From positions 1,054,001 to 1,118,000 of the forward strand of contig NZ_CP107917.1 of NCBI RefSeq assembly GCF_036014175.1: 64,000 bases of DNA, in the 5' to 3' direction. Origin of the DNA: Streptomyces sp. NBC_00443. Lineage in GTDB: Bacteria; Actinomycetota; Actinomycetes; Streptomycetales; Streptomycetaceae. Position numbers and translations under genes: made by a program. A model generated the notes under the pieces. It made no database searches. It saw only the letters and a list, made by a program, of their open reading frames with translations, and had not been told where the DNA came from. Positions within the stretch are counted from its first letter, which is position 1. Each line of letters starts with the position of its first letter. Shown here one piece after another: positions 17,595-26,845 of this stretch.

Positions 17595-18664
17595 TTGGCC
17601 GTGTTACCCCAGAGCTTGGGGTCGTCGACGTTGTCCTTGGTGACCAGCGGTGCGGGCAGCTGGTCCTCCAGGATGCCGCTGGGCAGCTTCACGATGGTCG
17701 AGTCGTGGTCCGTCGGACCCGGCTCGAACGTCTTCCCCTCCATCGCCGCCTTGATGTAGTACATGCCGTACTTGGCGTACAGGTCGGCGGGCTGCGAGAC
17801 GGTCGCGTCGATCTCGCCCTTGCGGATGGCGTCGAACTCCTGCGGGATGCCGTCGTTGGAGACGATCGTGATGTGCCCGTCCTGTCCGGCCTTCTTCAGC
17901 ATCCCCTTGGACTTGAGGGTCTGGAGGGTCGGCGCGAGGTAGACGCCGCCGGCCTGCATGTAGATGCCCTTGATGTCGGGGTTGGCGTTCAGGAGGGTGT
18001 CCAGCTTGGAGGCCGCGGTGTCCGACTCCCACTTGGCCGGTATCTCCAGGACCTTCAGCTTGGGGAAGTTCTTCTTCACGCAGGCGCGGAACGCCTCCGA
18101 GCGGTCACGGCCGTTGACCGAGGCGAGGTCACCCATGATCTGTACGACCTTGCCAGAGGGGATCTGCTCGCCCAGGTACTGGCAGGCCTTCTCGCCGTAG
18201 GCCACGTTGTCGGCGCGCACCACCATCGCGACCTTGCCCTTGTCGGGCGCCACGTCGACGGCGACCACCGGCACGCCCTTGCGCTCCGCCTGGTCGAGGC
18301 CCGCTTCGATGGCCGCGCTGTCCAGCGGGGCGACGACGAGGCCCTTCACACCCTGGTTGAGCTGGTTGTTGATGTCGGTGATCTGCTGGGAGGGGTCACT
18401 GTTGGAGTTGACCGTCTTGAGCGCCTCGACGCTCTCGGAGTCGGCCATCTTCGGCACATAGTCGTTGTACGACTGCCAGAACGGCGAGGTCAGCAGGGGC
18501 AGGATCACCCCGACCTTGCCGCTGCCGCCACCGCCTCCGGCGCTGGAGGATCCGGTGTCCTTGGTGCTGCCGCATCCGGCGAGCACGAGCGAGGCGCCGA
18601 TGACCGCAGCCATCGCGCCGACGATCCGTGACCTGTTCTGCTTGCGCACTGCACTGCCGGGCAT
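17591..18664 (-). CDS. Periplasmic-type sugar-binding lipoprotein (RbsB type)
   Basis: A 357-residue substrate-binding protein of the type-1 (RbsB/LacI-fold) class. The signal peptide ends LVLAGCGS, a lipobox. The ribose-binding-type core includes NQGVKGLVVAPLDSAAIEAGL and VPVVAVDVAPD. First gene of the operon. The ATG at 18664 is chosen because AGGAG lies 7 bases upstream; an ATG at 18679 would place that ribosome binding site inside the gene. L-fucose or an isomer is the expected ligand. Confidence 0.9.
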   Translation of the reverse strand: MPGSAVRKQNRSRIVGAMAAVIGASLVLAGCGSTKDTGSSSAGGGGGSGKVGVILPLLTSPFWQSYNDYVPKMADSESVEALKTVNSNSDPSQQITDINNQLNQGVKGLVVAPLDSAAIEAGLDQAERKGVPVVAVDVAPDKGKVAMVVRADNVAYGEKACQYLGEQIPSGKVVQIMGDLASVNGRDRSEAFRACVKKNFPKLKVLEIPAKWESDTAASKLDTLLNANPDIKGIYMQAGGVYLAPTLQTLKSKGMLKKAGQDGHITIVSNDGIPQEFDAIRKGEIDATVSQPADLYAKYGMYYIKAAMEGKTFEPGPTDHDSTIVKLPSGILEDQLPAPLVTKDNVDDPKLWGNTAK

Positions 18665-18709
18665 CTGACGGCTCCTCATTGAGCGTGTTCGAGCAGGTGC
18701 CGCATATTT

Positions 18710-18782
18710 ATCAGACCACTTCCCCGCGCAACACCCTCCGGCCGCAGAAATTCACGGTATCCGGCCATAGTGGTCCGACCAC
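18710..18782. promoter_or_regulatory. FadR/GntR-type operator and half-site between divergent genes
   Basis: A perfect 13-bp palindrome GTGGTCCGACCAC lies at 18770-18782, 44 bp before the regulator start. It matches the TGGTCnGACCA form bound by FadR-subfamily GntR proteins. A matching half (GTGGTCTGA read on the minus strand) lies at about 18711-18719, near the expected promoter of the fucose operon. Two sites would let one regulator control both directions. Function is inferred. Confidence 0.65.
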
Positions 18783-18826
18783 CCTGGTGATTAGACTGCG
18801 GCGCATCCGGCGACAGGAGGAATGGC

Positions 18827-19528
18827 GTGGACGAGACAGCCCCGCAGAAGGGCACCGTGCCGCAGCGCGCCATCGAGCAGATCAAGGGGATGATCGCCGA
18901 GGGGAGGCTGGAGCCCGGCCAGCGCCTGCCGACGGAACGCGATCTGGCGGTCGGACTCGGCATCTCCCGCAGCTCGATGCGCGAGGCGATCCGCGCGCTG
19001 ACCGTGCTGGGAGTGCTGGAGGCCCGGCACGGTTCGGGCATCTACGTCACCCAGCTGGAGGCCGGCGACCTGCTGGAGACGTTCGGCGTGGTCGCCGACC
19101 TCTCCCGGGGCCCGCGTCTGGTGGAGCTGCTGGAGGTGCGCCGCATCCTGGAGTCGACGGCGACGGCGCTGGCGGCGGCACGCATCACACCGGACCAGCT
19201 CGCCGAGGTCGAGAAGCACCTGACGGCGATGAACGCCACGGAGGACCCGGAGGAGATCCTCGCCCACGACCTGGCCTTCCATCGCGCGATCGCGGCCGCC
19301 GCCGGCAACGACACCATGGCCGCGATCCTGGAGGGCCTGTCCTCGCGCACCTTCCGCGCCCGCGTCTGGCGCGGCTACCAGGAGGAGGGCGCCTTCACCC
19401 GCACCCGCCGCGAACACGCCGCGATCCACCGCGCCTTGGTGGCCCACGATCCGGAGGCGGCCCGGGCCGCGGCGGCCGCGCATGTGGGCGAGGTGGAGCA
19501 GTGGCTGCGGACGCAGCTGGGCGGCTGA
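18827..19528 (+). CDS. FadR/GntR family regulator (FCD domain), probable fucose operon regulator
   Basis: A 233-residue regulator. The N-terminal winged helix (about 12-78) contains GQRLPTERDLAVGLGISRSSMREAIRAL and LEARHGSGIYV. The C-terminal FCD effector domain (about 90-225) contains EVRRILES, HDLAFHRAI and REHAAIHRALVAHD, whose His residues usually bind metal beside the effector. It is divergent from the fucose operon with a palindromic operator between. An L-fuconate-pathway intermediate is the plausible effector. GTG start at 18827. Confidence 0.88.
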   Translation: MDETAPQKGTVPQRAIEQIKGMIAEGRLEPGQRLPTERDLAVGLGISRSSMREAIRALTVLGVLEARHGSGIYVTQLEAGDLLETFGVVADLSRGPRLVELLEVRRILESTATALAAARITPDQLAEVEKHLTAMNATEDPEEILAHDLAFHRAIAAAAGNDTMAAILEGLSSRTFRARVWRGYQEEGAFTRTRREHAAIHRALVAHDPEAARAAAAAHVGEVEQWLRTQLGG

Positions 19529-19531
19529 CCG

Positions 19532-19553
19532 CCGCCCGGCCGGTTCCGGGCGG
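19532..19553. terminator. Hairpin between convergent regulator and amidase genes
   Basis: CCGCCCGG (19532-19539) and CCGGGCGG (19546-19553) form a perfect 8-bp stem with a 6-base loop immediately after the gntR stop at 19528 and before the amidase stop at 19584. It probably acts on both transcripts. Confidence 0.5.
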
Positions 19554-19554
19554 T

Positions 19555-19601
19555 TCGCTACGGCTTCACGTCGAAACCGCTCGCTACGGCTTCACGTCGA
19601 A
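19555..19601. repeat. 26-bp-period duplication of the amidase 3' end
   Basis: The 21-bp segment at 19555-19575 recurs exactly at 19581-19601. It encodes the amidase C-terminal residues FDVKP and the stop codon on the minus strand. Because 26 is not a multiple of three, the outer copy sits in a different frame, where another open frame also ends in GFDVKP. It looks like a recent tandem duplication. Confidence 0.75.
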
Positions 19602-20399
19602 TCCGTGCTCCCGTCCGAGCGTCTCCAGTGACGCACGACCGGGGATGCCGTCGGCGGCATCCCCGGTGAGGCCGCAGCGGCGCTGCCAGGCCGCGTACGC
19701 CTCGACGGTCGCCGTGCCGAAGTGGCCGTCCACGAGGCTGGATTCCAACAGGCCCTCCGCGACGAGCGCCTTCTCCACGACCTTCACGCCCGAGTACGAC
19801 ACCGGGGTGCCGGACGCGGCCGGGTCGTGCAGGGCCGCGGCGACCACCTTCGACACGTCGATCACCGGCCTCGGCGCGGGATCGGGCGTCGAACCGTCCG
19901 GATGCGGGGCGCCCTTCTTCACCCACGCGTACAGGTGATCGCCCGGACACGCCGTGGCCAGGCCGTCCCGGTGCCCCTTGATCTCGTTGCCGGCACCGTG
20001 GCCGCGCAGCAGCTCGATGCCGTCGCGGATCGCGCCGAGCATCGCGTCCGTCGGCTCGGTGAGCCCCTCGTCGCCGACCAGGCCCATGATCGCGTAGTGG
20101 CCACGGTTGAGGTCCTGGTTGCCATTCGCTCCGGTGCGCTTGCCCAGGCCCCGGCCCTCCAGGAGGTGACCGTGCGGGCAGGCACCGTAGTTGTAGGCGA
20201 TGTCCGAGTAGTTCTCCTTCTTGTTCGCCAGGTGGTCGACGCGGATCCTCTTCCACTCGGCGATGCAGAGATCGTGGTCGTCGAGGAGCTGCACGCTGAC
20301 CGGTGCGCCTTCGTAGTGGACTTTCACGCCCTTGGTCGATGTCTGCGTGGGTGCGGCGGATGCGGGCCAGCCCAGCTGGGCTCGCGTGACGAGCTTCAA
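19584..20399 (-). CDS. Peptidoglycan recognition/N-acetylmuramoyl-L-alanine amidase with C-terminal binding domain
   Basis: A 271-residue amidase_2/PGRP-type protein. The catalytic domain (about 10-165) has the zinc His in VKVHYEG, the central YNYGACPHGHLLEGRG and the C-terminal KGHRDGLATACPGD. A Pro-rich linker leads to a peptidoglycan-binding-like domain (about 190-270, with LVDGHFGTATVEAYAAWQRRCG). No signal peptide is visible, so export would need another route such as phage-like lysis or a non-classical pathway. TTG at 20399 is preferred because GGAGG lies just upstream; ATG at 20420 is the alternative. Confidence 0.85.
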   Translation of the reverse strand: MKLVTRAQLGWPASAAPTQTSTKGVKVHYEGAPVSVQLLDDHDLCIAEWKRIRVDHLANKKENYSDIAYNYGACPHGHLLEGRGLGKRTGANGNQDLNRGHYAIMGLVGDEGLTEPTDAMLGAIRDGIELLRGHGAGNEIKGHRDGLATACPGDHLYAWVKKGAPHPDGSTPDPAPRPVIDVSKVVAAALHDPAASGTPVSYSGVKVVEKALVAEGLLESSLVDGHFGTATVEAYAAWQRRCGLTGDAADGIPGRASLETLGREHGFDVKP

Positions 20400-20491
20400 A
20401 AGTGCCTCCAAGGCGCACATGGGACGCCGAATCGCCTTGATTCTGAGGCCGGTTGCAGCCCGCCACGCGATGCCGCGCCGCCGTTCACCCG

Positions 20492-23400
20492 TCAGTGGAC
20501 CGCAGTCCGCCGCAGCCGCAACGTCACCAGTTCGAAGGGCCGCAGCCGCAGGGCGACGCGACGGCCGTCGTACGACGGCGTCTGAGGCAGCGGGCGTTCC
20601 AGCAGGTCCGTCGCCGCGACGTCCGCGACGTCGAAGTCCGCCGTCAGCGTGGCCCGTACCCGGCCGCCGTGGGCCTCGTGGAGCCGCACCACCACATCTC
20701 CGCTGCCGTCGTCGGCCAGCTTGACGGCCGTGACCACGACTGCGTCCCGGTCCACCGTCACCAGCGGCGCCACGTCCCTCGCGCCGGTCACCGACCGCTC
20801 CGGCAGGTTGACCCGCCAGCCCTCGCGCACCGCGTCCCCGATGCCCGCGCCCGGCACCAGGGCGTGCCGGAAGCGGTGGACGCCCTGGTCGGTCTCGGGG
20901 TCCGGGAAGCGCGGGGCGCGCAGGAGGGACACCCGGACCGTGGTGGTCGTGCCCTGGTCGCCCTCGGTGCGGACCGTGCGGGTCACGTCGTGGCCGTAGG
21001 TCGAATCGTTGACGACGGCGACGCCCCAGCCCGGCTCCTCCAGGTGCACGAACCGGTGGTTGCAGGCCTCGAACTTGGCCGTCTCCCAGGAGGTGTTGGT
21101 GTGCGTGGGCCGGTGGAAGTGCCCGAACTGGGTCTCGGACGCGTACCTTTCGGCGTGCACGTCGAGCGGGAAGGCGAGCTTCAGGAACTTCTCCGTCTCG
21201 TGCCAGTCCACCTCGGTGTCCACCACCAGCCGCCGCTCCCCGGGCGCGAGGGAGAGCAGTTGGGTGACGCGGGAGTCACCGAAGGACCGCACGATGCGCA
21301 CGCCCTCCCCCTCGGGGGCGATCTCGTCCAAGCCGGTCAGATCGGTGACGGTGTTGCGGTAGAACTCGTCGACGTCCCAGGCGTCCCACATGTTCGGGAA
21401 GTCGGGGTGGAGCTGGAGGAGGCCCGCGGCTGCGCCGGGCGCGATCGTCTCGCGGTCGGCGTCGATGTCGTACGCCGACACGACCAGGCCCCGTGCGTCG
21501 ATCTCCACGCGCAGCAGGCCGTTGTCGAGGACGTATCCGCCGTCCGGGCGGGGCGCGAGCGCCGTGCGGCCCTCGGTCGCCGGGGGGCGTGCGCCGCCCG
21601 CCGGTACGCCCTCGCGCGGGTGCGGGGCGGAGTTGAAGACGAGCTCGGTCTCGCCCTCGCCCGCCAGGGCGCGCTGGGCCGACTCGATGATCGCGGTCAG
21701 CTCGCCCGCGAGGCGCTCGTACGTCGCGCGTGCCTCCCGGTGCACCCACGCGATGGACGAGCCGGGCAGGATGTCGTGGAACTGGTGCAACAGCACCGTC
21801 TTCCAGATGCGGTCCAGCTCCTCGTACGGATAGGGGAATCCGGTCCGCACGGCTGCCGTCGCGGCCCACAGTTCCGCCTCGCGCAACAGGTGTTCGCTGC
21901 GGCGGTTGCCCTGCTTGGTCCTGGCCTGGCTGGTGAGTGTGGCGCGGTGGAGTTCGAGGTAGAGCTCGCCGACCCAGACCGGTGGGTTCGCGTACTCGGC
22001 CTCGGCCTTCTCGAAGAACGCCGCCGGGGTCTCCCAGACCACGGTCGCCGAGCCTTCGAGGTCCCGCAGCCGCGCCGCCTTCGCGATCATCTCGCGGGTG
22101 GTGCCGCCGCCTCCGTCGCCCCAGCCCGTCGGGGCGAGGGAGTGCCGGGCGACGCCCTTGTCCTTGAAGTTGCGGCCCGCGTGGGCGATCTCGCTGCCCT
22201 TCATGGAGCAGTTGTAGGTGTCGACGGGCGGGAAGTGGGTGAAGATCCGGGTGCCGTCGATGCCCTCCCACTGGAAGGTGTGATGTGGGAACTTGTTGGT
22301 CTGTGACCAGGAGATCTTCTGGGTCAGCAGCCACTTGGAGCCCGCGGCCTTGATGATCTGCGGCAGTCCGGCGGCGAAGCCGAACGTGTCCGGCAGCCAC
22401 GCCTCGTCGTTCTCGACTCCGAACTCGTCCAGGAAGAACCGCTTGCCGTGCACGAACTGCCGGGCCATCGCCTCCGAGCCGGGCATGTTGGTGTCCGACT
22501 CCACCCACATACCGCCGGCCGGCACGAACCGCCCGTCCGCCACCGCCTTCTTCACCCGCGCCCACACCTCGGGCCGGTGCTCCTTGACCCAAGCCCACTG
22601 CTGGGCCTGCGACATGGCGAAGACGAAGTCGGGCTCGTCCTCGATCAGCGCGGTCATGTTGGACGTCGTACGGGCCACCTTGCGCACGGTCTCGCGCAGC
22701 GGCCACAGCCATGCCGAGTCGATGTGCGCGTGCCCGACGGCGCTGATGCGGTGGGCGGACGGCACGGCGGGCGTGGCCAGGACACCGGCCAGCCGTTCCC
22801 GCGCCCGCGCCGCCGTGCCGCCCACGTCCTGGAGGTCGATCGAGTCGAGGGCCTGGTCCACCGCCCGCAGGATGTCCCAGCGGCGCGCCGACTCCACCGG
22901 CAGCTCGGCCATCAGCTCGCCGAGCACCTCGAGGTCGATGACCAGCTGCCAGACGTTCTCGTCGAGGACGGCCAGGTCCATGCGGGTGAGCGTGTACTGC
23001 GGTTCGCTGCCGGCGGTGTCCTTGTCGCCCAACTGCGTGGGCAGGAAGGGGTGGTAGTCGAGGATGACCGGGTTGGAGGCCGCCTCGATGTGCAGCCGCA
23101 CCTGCTCCCCGCCCTTGACGGGCGCGCCGATGCGCACCCACTGGTTGCGCGGGTTGAGGCCCTTCACCGGGGTGCCGTCGGGCCGGTAGACGAGGCCCTC
23201 GCACTGGAAGCCGGGCATGTTCTCGTCGAACCCGAGGTCGAGCAGTGCCTCGACGGTCTTCCCGGCCCACTCTTCGGGCACGGTCCCGGTGACCCGGAAC
23301 CAGCTGGTGCCCCAGGGAGCACCCCACCGCGCCCCGACCTCGATCGGCTCGGGTTCGGCCGCGAGTCCCTCGGCGACCGGCACCGGCTCGCCGGGCGCAT

Positions 23401-23509
23401 GCCACACCGCGACGTCCAGCGGCACGGACTCGGGGTACACGGCGGGTCGGATGCGCTCGTCGAGGACGCGCTTGAGGCGGGCTTCGACCAGGCTGCGGTC
23501 ATCATGCAT
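20492..23509 (-). CDS. Alpha-mannosidase, glycoside hydrolase family 38
   Basis: A 1005-residue retaining alpha-mannosidase. The zinc motif GHAHIDSAWLWP spans 259-270, the nucleophile is Asp339 in MWVESDTNMPGSE, and QFHDILPGSSI is a further family motif. The last 400 residues form the usual beta-rich domains. No signal peptide is present, so it works in the cytoplasm. It is the last gene of the operon with an ABC importer, a GH5_18-type beta-mannosidase and a GH85 enzyme, so imported N-glycan mannose branches are the likely substrate. The ATG at 23509 has GGAG upstream. Confidence 0.92.
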   Translation of the reverse strand: MHDDRSLVEARLKRVLDERIRPAVYPESVPLDVAVWHAPGEPVPVAEGLAAEPEPIEVGARWGAPWGTSWFRVTGTVPEEWAGKTVEALLDLGFDENMPGFQCEGLVYRPDGTPVKGLNPRNQWVRIGAPVKGGEQVRLHIEAASNPVILDYHPFLPTQLGDKDTAGSEPQYTLTRMDLAVLDENVWQLVIDLEVLGELMAELPVESARRWDILRAVDQALDSIDLQDVGGTAARARERLAGVLATPAVPSAHRISAVGHAHIDSAWLWPLRETVRKVARTTSNMTALIEDEPDFVFAMSQAQQWAWVKEHRPEVWARVKKAVADGRFVPAGGMWVESDTNMPGSEAMARQFVHGKRFFLDEFGVENDEAWLPDTFGFAAGLPQIIKAAGSKWLLTQKISWSQTNKFPHHTFQWEGIDGTRIFTHFPPVDTYNCSMKGSEIAHAGRNFKDKGVARHSLAPTGWGDGGGGTTREMIAKAARLRDLEGSATVVWETPAAFFEKAEAEYANPPVWVGELYLELHRATLTSQARTKQGNRRSEHLLREAELWAATAAVRTGFPYPYEELDRIWKTVLLHQFHDILPGSSIAWVHREARATYERLAGELTAIIESAQRALAGEGETELVFNSAPHPREGVPAGGARPPATEGRTALAPRPDGGYVLDNGLLRVEIDARGLVVSAYDIDADRETIAPGAAAGLLQLHPDFPNMWDAWDVDEFYRNTVTDLTGLDEIAPEGEGVRIVRSFGDSRVTQLLSLAPGERRLVVDTEVDWHETEKFLKLAFPLDVHAERYASETQFGHFHRPTHTNTSWETAKFEACNHRFVHLEEPGWGVAVVNDSTYGHDVTRTVRTEGDQGTTTTVRVSLLRAPRFPDPETDQGVHRFRHALVPGAGIGDAVREGWRVNLPERSVTGARDVAPLVTVDRDAVVVTAVKLADDGSGDVVVRLHEAHGGRVRATLTADFDVADVAATDLLERPLPQTPSYDGRRVALRLRPFELVTLRLRRTAVH

Positions 23510-23535
23510 GCGGGGTGCTCCAAGGGTGAGGGCGG

Positions 23536-25539
23536 TTACCAGGTGTGCGTCACGGTCACGGGGGCCGACGATGTGTAGAGCTCCCCTACGGCACGCAGGT
23601 CCAACCGTGCGGTCTGCTCCCCCTGTTCGGGTTGCAGCCCGGCGATGAAGTAGGCCGGCTGACAGGTGCCGCCGAGGAAGCGCCGGGAGCCGTCGGCCAG
23701 GACGCGGTGCAGGGTGTGGTGGCGTACGTCGCCGGAGCCGGGGTTCCAGGCGAGGCGCAGGTCTCCGCCGGACGCTGCGGTGATCCGGAAGCCGGTCGGC
23801 GCCGCCGGCGTGGTGACGGCCTCCCTCACCGCGATGCCGCCCAGCCGCCACTTCACGGCCCCGCCCGTCGCGGTGAGCCGGACGCCGATCGCGTGCGCGG
23901 TGCCGGTCAGGCCGGTGAGCCGTACGGTCGAGGTCTGCCATGTGCTGCCCGAGTTCACGGGGAAGTACGTGTACGGCGGTGTCGCGCCCGGACTGCTCGG
24001 CTCGGCCGTGGCCACGGCCAACTCGACCTTCACACTGCCCGCATCGGTCCGGTGCGTCAGCTCGACCACCGTGTCGGCCGTGATCGGCAGGCGGGTCGCG
24101 TACACGTCCACGACCGCCGGCTCGTCCAGTTCACCGTCGACGAGCACACTGCTCCCGCCACGCCACGCGTCCTCGAAGTCAAGAGTCACAGCGGGGTGCT
24201 GTCCGTCGGTGTGCACGACCCAGCGCCGGGACGGCAGCCGGTCCTGGAGGCCCAGATGGTTCCACGGCTTGTCCGACGTCACCTTCCCGTGCTCGTACCA
24301 GCGCAGCCCGTGCCCGGTGTTGAACACGCTGGCGAAGGGGACCGCCGTGACCGTGGACCGGTCGGCGACCGACACGGCCGGTGCCCGCCAGGCGTCTGTG
24401 CCGTCCGGCCGGGACGGGTCCAGTGAACGCCCGGTCCAGAACCGGTCGTCGGCGGCGTGGAACGCTTCCGGCCCCCTGCCGTCCGCGGGCAGGTGGTTGC
24501 GTGTCCACTCGGGCCGGTAGAAGCCGACCGACACCACGTGCGCCTTGTCGCGGGGCACCATCGCGTCCCAGTTCACGGACGAGTTCCAGCCGTTCGACTC
24601 GACATCGACGCCCGCCCACAACTCGTACCGGCTGCGGCCCAGTTGACCGGCGCGCTCTCCGGACGAGGTCAGCTTCGCCGCCGTCCACCGGAAGTCGACG
24701 AACATGTCGTCGGCGGCCTGGAAGAACGCCTCATTCTGGGAGTTGAGGGCGCCCTGCCAGCTCACGGACCCGTTCACGGTCATCGAGTCGTACCAGGTCA
24801 CGCGCTGGCCCTTGGCCTTGGCAAGCGTCTTCAGCTCGCGCATGAAGCCCAGCATCGCCGAACCCAGCGCGGTGTTCCCGCCGCTGGTCTCGGCATTGAC
24901 GAACCACCCGTCGAACCCGTACGCGTCCGCGACCGCGACCAGCCGTTCGGCCAGCGGATACCGCCCGGCCGCGTCCTTCTGCACCAGGTCACGGGTCCAC
25001 TGCAGCTGCCCGCCGTAGGCGACGGGCGGCAGGAAGATGTTGCCGAGCACGGGCACCCCGTGCCGGTGGGCGGCGTCGACGATCGGCGCGTTCGGGGCGA
25101 GGATCAGCCCCTCCCCCGACGAGCCGCCCCAGAAGACCAGTTCGTCGACGTAGGCCCAGTGGGTGAGGGCGTAGTAGTCGGCGGTGGCCGCGCCCTGCGA
25201 GGGATTGCCCGCGGTGGGGCCGAAGGACACCAGGGACTGGATACGGGCCTGGCCGTCGCGGGCGGTCGGGTTCACCGGCGTCGGCGTGAAGCGCGGGGCG
25301 AGCGGGACGGTCGCCGCGTTGAAGGCGAGGTCCGGATCGTCCGCCGGGCGCCAGGACTTCAGGCTGCGCCAGGTGATGCCGGTGCCCGGGGTGCCGGAGG
25401 GCAGCGAGTCCGGGTACCAGTAGGAGGCGTACGGCTGGAGCGCGGCGGCTTTGGGCCTCGGTGCTGCCACCGCCGGTGACGAGGGGAGCATCGCGGCCGT
25501 GGCGGCGGCGATGAGGACGGTGCGTCTGGTGGGTTTCAC
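23536..25539 (-). CDS. Secreted endo-beta-N-acetylglucosaminidase, GH85
   Basis: A 667-residue enzyme cleaving between the two GlcNAc units of N-glycan cores. The family's Asn-x-Glu catalytic pair is visible as N215-A-E217 in GFDGWFVNAETSGGN, where the Asn orients the substrate acetamido group and the Glu is the acid/base. The first 26 residues form a signal peptide starting KPTRRTVLIAAA (possibly Tat). A beta-sandwich and a C-terminal fibronectin-like domain follow. The GTG at 25539 has AAGGAGG nine bases upstream and overlaps the GH5 gene by 4 bp, showing co-translation of a secreted and a cytoplasmic enzyme. Confidence 0.92.
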   Translation of the reverse strand: MKPTRRTVLIAAATAAMLPSSPAVAAPRPKAAALQPYASYWYPDSLPSGTPGTGITWRSLKSWRPADDPDLAFNAATVPLAPRFTPTPVNPTARDGQARIQSLVSFGPTAGNPSQGAATADYYALTHWAYVDELVFWGGSSGEGLILAPNAPIVDAAHRHGVPVLGNIFLPPVAYGGQLQWTRDLVQKDAAGRYPLAERLVAVADAYGFDGWFVNAETSGGNTALGSAMLGFMRELKTLAKAKGQRVTWYDSMTVNGSVSWQGALNSQNEAFFQAADDMFVDFRWTAAKLTSSGERAGQLGRSRYELWAGVDVESNGWNSSVNWDAMVPRDKAHVVSVGFYRPEWTRNHLPADGRGPEAFHAADDRFWTGRSLDPSRPDGTDAWRAPAVSVADRSTVTAVPFASVFNTGHGLRWYEHGKVTSDKPWNHLGLQDRLPSRRWVVHTDGQHPAVTLDFEDAWRGGSSVLVDGELDEPAVVDVYATRLPITADTVVELTHRTDAGSVKVELAVATAEPSSPGATPPYTYFPVNSGSTWQTSTVRLTGLTGTAHAIGVRLTATGGAVKWRLGGIAVREAVTTPAAPTGFRITAASGGDLRLAWNPGSGDVRHHTLHRVLADGSRRFLGGTCQPAYFIAGLQPEQGEQTARLDLRAVGELYTSSAPVTVTHTW

Positions 25540-26792
25540 GAGCGGGTGCCTCCTTGTGGGGTGGGGAGTACCTGATCGGGAGCGACGACCTCGGTGATGT
25601 CGCGCGCCATGAGGTGTTCCTGGTCGGCGGCACGCACGTCGAGGACGGTGGTGGGGCGGACGCCGTCGGCGACCAGCCGGAAATAGGCATCGAAGACAGT
25701 GCCGCCCGGCGCGCAGAGTGAGCGGGTGGACGGATCGGCGGGGACGATCAGCGCCGTCGTACGCGGCTCGGGCGGCCGTGGCGCCTCCTGGGCCGCCCGC
25801 TCCAGCACCCGGGCCGCGTCCTTCGGTTTCCGGTCGTTGGTCAGCAGCCCGAGCCCGTATTCGAGCCCGGGGAAGTCGGCCAGTTCTCGGGACACGTCGT
25901 GGGAGCACCACCAGGTGATGCCCCACAGGTCGGGACAGTCCAGGGCGTTCGCGACGGTCGCCTCGGTGAAGGCGGCGGCGTGCTCGGGCGGGACGAGGGG
26001 CGCGGGCGCGCCGACCTCCTGGAGCCACACGGGACGGCACGCGTCGCCGGCCCAGGCCTTGCTCAGCTCGACGAGGTACGCGGCGTGGTGCTCGGTCGGG
26101 ACGGAGGTACGGCCGTGGCGCTGGGCGGTGCCGTTGAAGACCCAGGAGTGCACGGCCGTGACGGCGCCGTGCCGGGCGGCCTGAGCGGGCGTGAACGGCT
26201 GGTCGTCCTGGTACCAGGTGGCGTCGTACTCGGCGTGCAGGTGCAGCCGCCCGGGGGCGCCCTCCTCGCAGGCGGCGAGCATGCGCGTGAGCCAGCGGTC
26301 GATCTCGTCCTCGGTCGCCCGGTCGGGGTCGGGGTGCGGGCCCGCCGAGAACTGGTTGACCTCGTTGCCGAGGGTCATGCCGAGGAAGTTGGGGCGGTCG
26401 TCGAGGGCTGCGGCGAGGGTGCGCAGGTAGGCGGCCTGGCCGTCGAGGACGTCCGAGTCGGTGAAGAGGTTCCGGCGGTGCCAGGTCCGGGTCCAGGCAG
26501 GCAGGAAGTCGAAGCTGCTCAAGTGCCCTTGCAGGCCGTCCACGTTGACGTCGAGGCCGCGTTCGGCGGCGGCGTCGACGAGCTGGACCAGCTGGTCGAC
26601 GGCGCGGCCACGGATCAGGGTGCGGTTCGGCTGGAAGTACGGCCACAGCGGGAACACCCGGACGTGGTCGAGACCCAGCGCGGCGATGGAGTCGAGGTCG
26701 GCGCGTACGGAGTCGAGGTCGAAGTCGAGCCAGTGGTGGAACCACCCGACGCTTGGGGTGTAGTTGACGCCGAAGCGCACGGCAGAAGGCAT
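25536..26792 (-). CDS. GH5 glycosidase, probable subfamily 18 N-glycan core beta-mannosidase
   Basis: A 418-residue (beta/alpha)8 enzyme with no signal peptide. Acid/base Glu144 lies in MTLGNEVNQ and the nucleophile Glu259 in VWLQEVG. Overall the sequence resembles the GH5_18 enzymes of bifidobacterial high-mannose N-glycan loci, which cleave Man-beta-1,4-GlcNAc. The neighbours (GH85, GH38, sugar ABC importer) match that context. Subfamily and substrate are inferred from similarity I recall plus context, not tested here. Start ATG at 26792 with AAGGA upstream. Confidence 0.82.
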   Translation of the reverse strand: MPSAVRFGVNYTPSVGWFHHWLDFDLDSVRADLDSIAALGLDHVRVFPLWPYFQPNRTLIRGRAVDQLVQLVDAAAERGLDVNVDGLQGHLSSFDFLPAWTRTWHRRNLFTDSDVLDGQAAYLRTLAAALDDRPNFLGMTLGNEVNQFSAGPHPDPDRATEDEIDRWLTRMLAACEEGAPGRLHLHAEYDATWYQDDQPFTPAQAARHGAVTAVHSWVFNGTAQRHGRTSVPTEHHAAYLVELSKAWAGDACRPVWLQEVGAPAPLVPPEHAAAFTEATVANALDCPDLWGITWWCSHDVSRELADFPGLEYGLGLLTNDRKPKDAARVLERAAQEAPRPPEPRTTALIVPADPSTRSLCAPGGTVFDAYFRLVADGVRPTTVLDVRAADQEHLMARDITEVVAPDQVLPTPQGGTRS

Positions 26793-26845
26793 GCGTGTCC
26801 TTGTGACGGAGGTGCGACGGAGGTACGGGACTTCGGCCCTGACGG

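Noticed and set aside
18770..18782. DasR (dre) site at the GTGGTCCGACCAC palindrome
   Set aside because: The dre consensus is an even-centred 16-bp site; this palindrome is odd-centred and fits FadR-type sites beside a FadR-type regulator.
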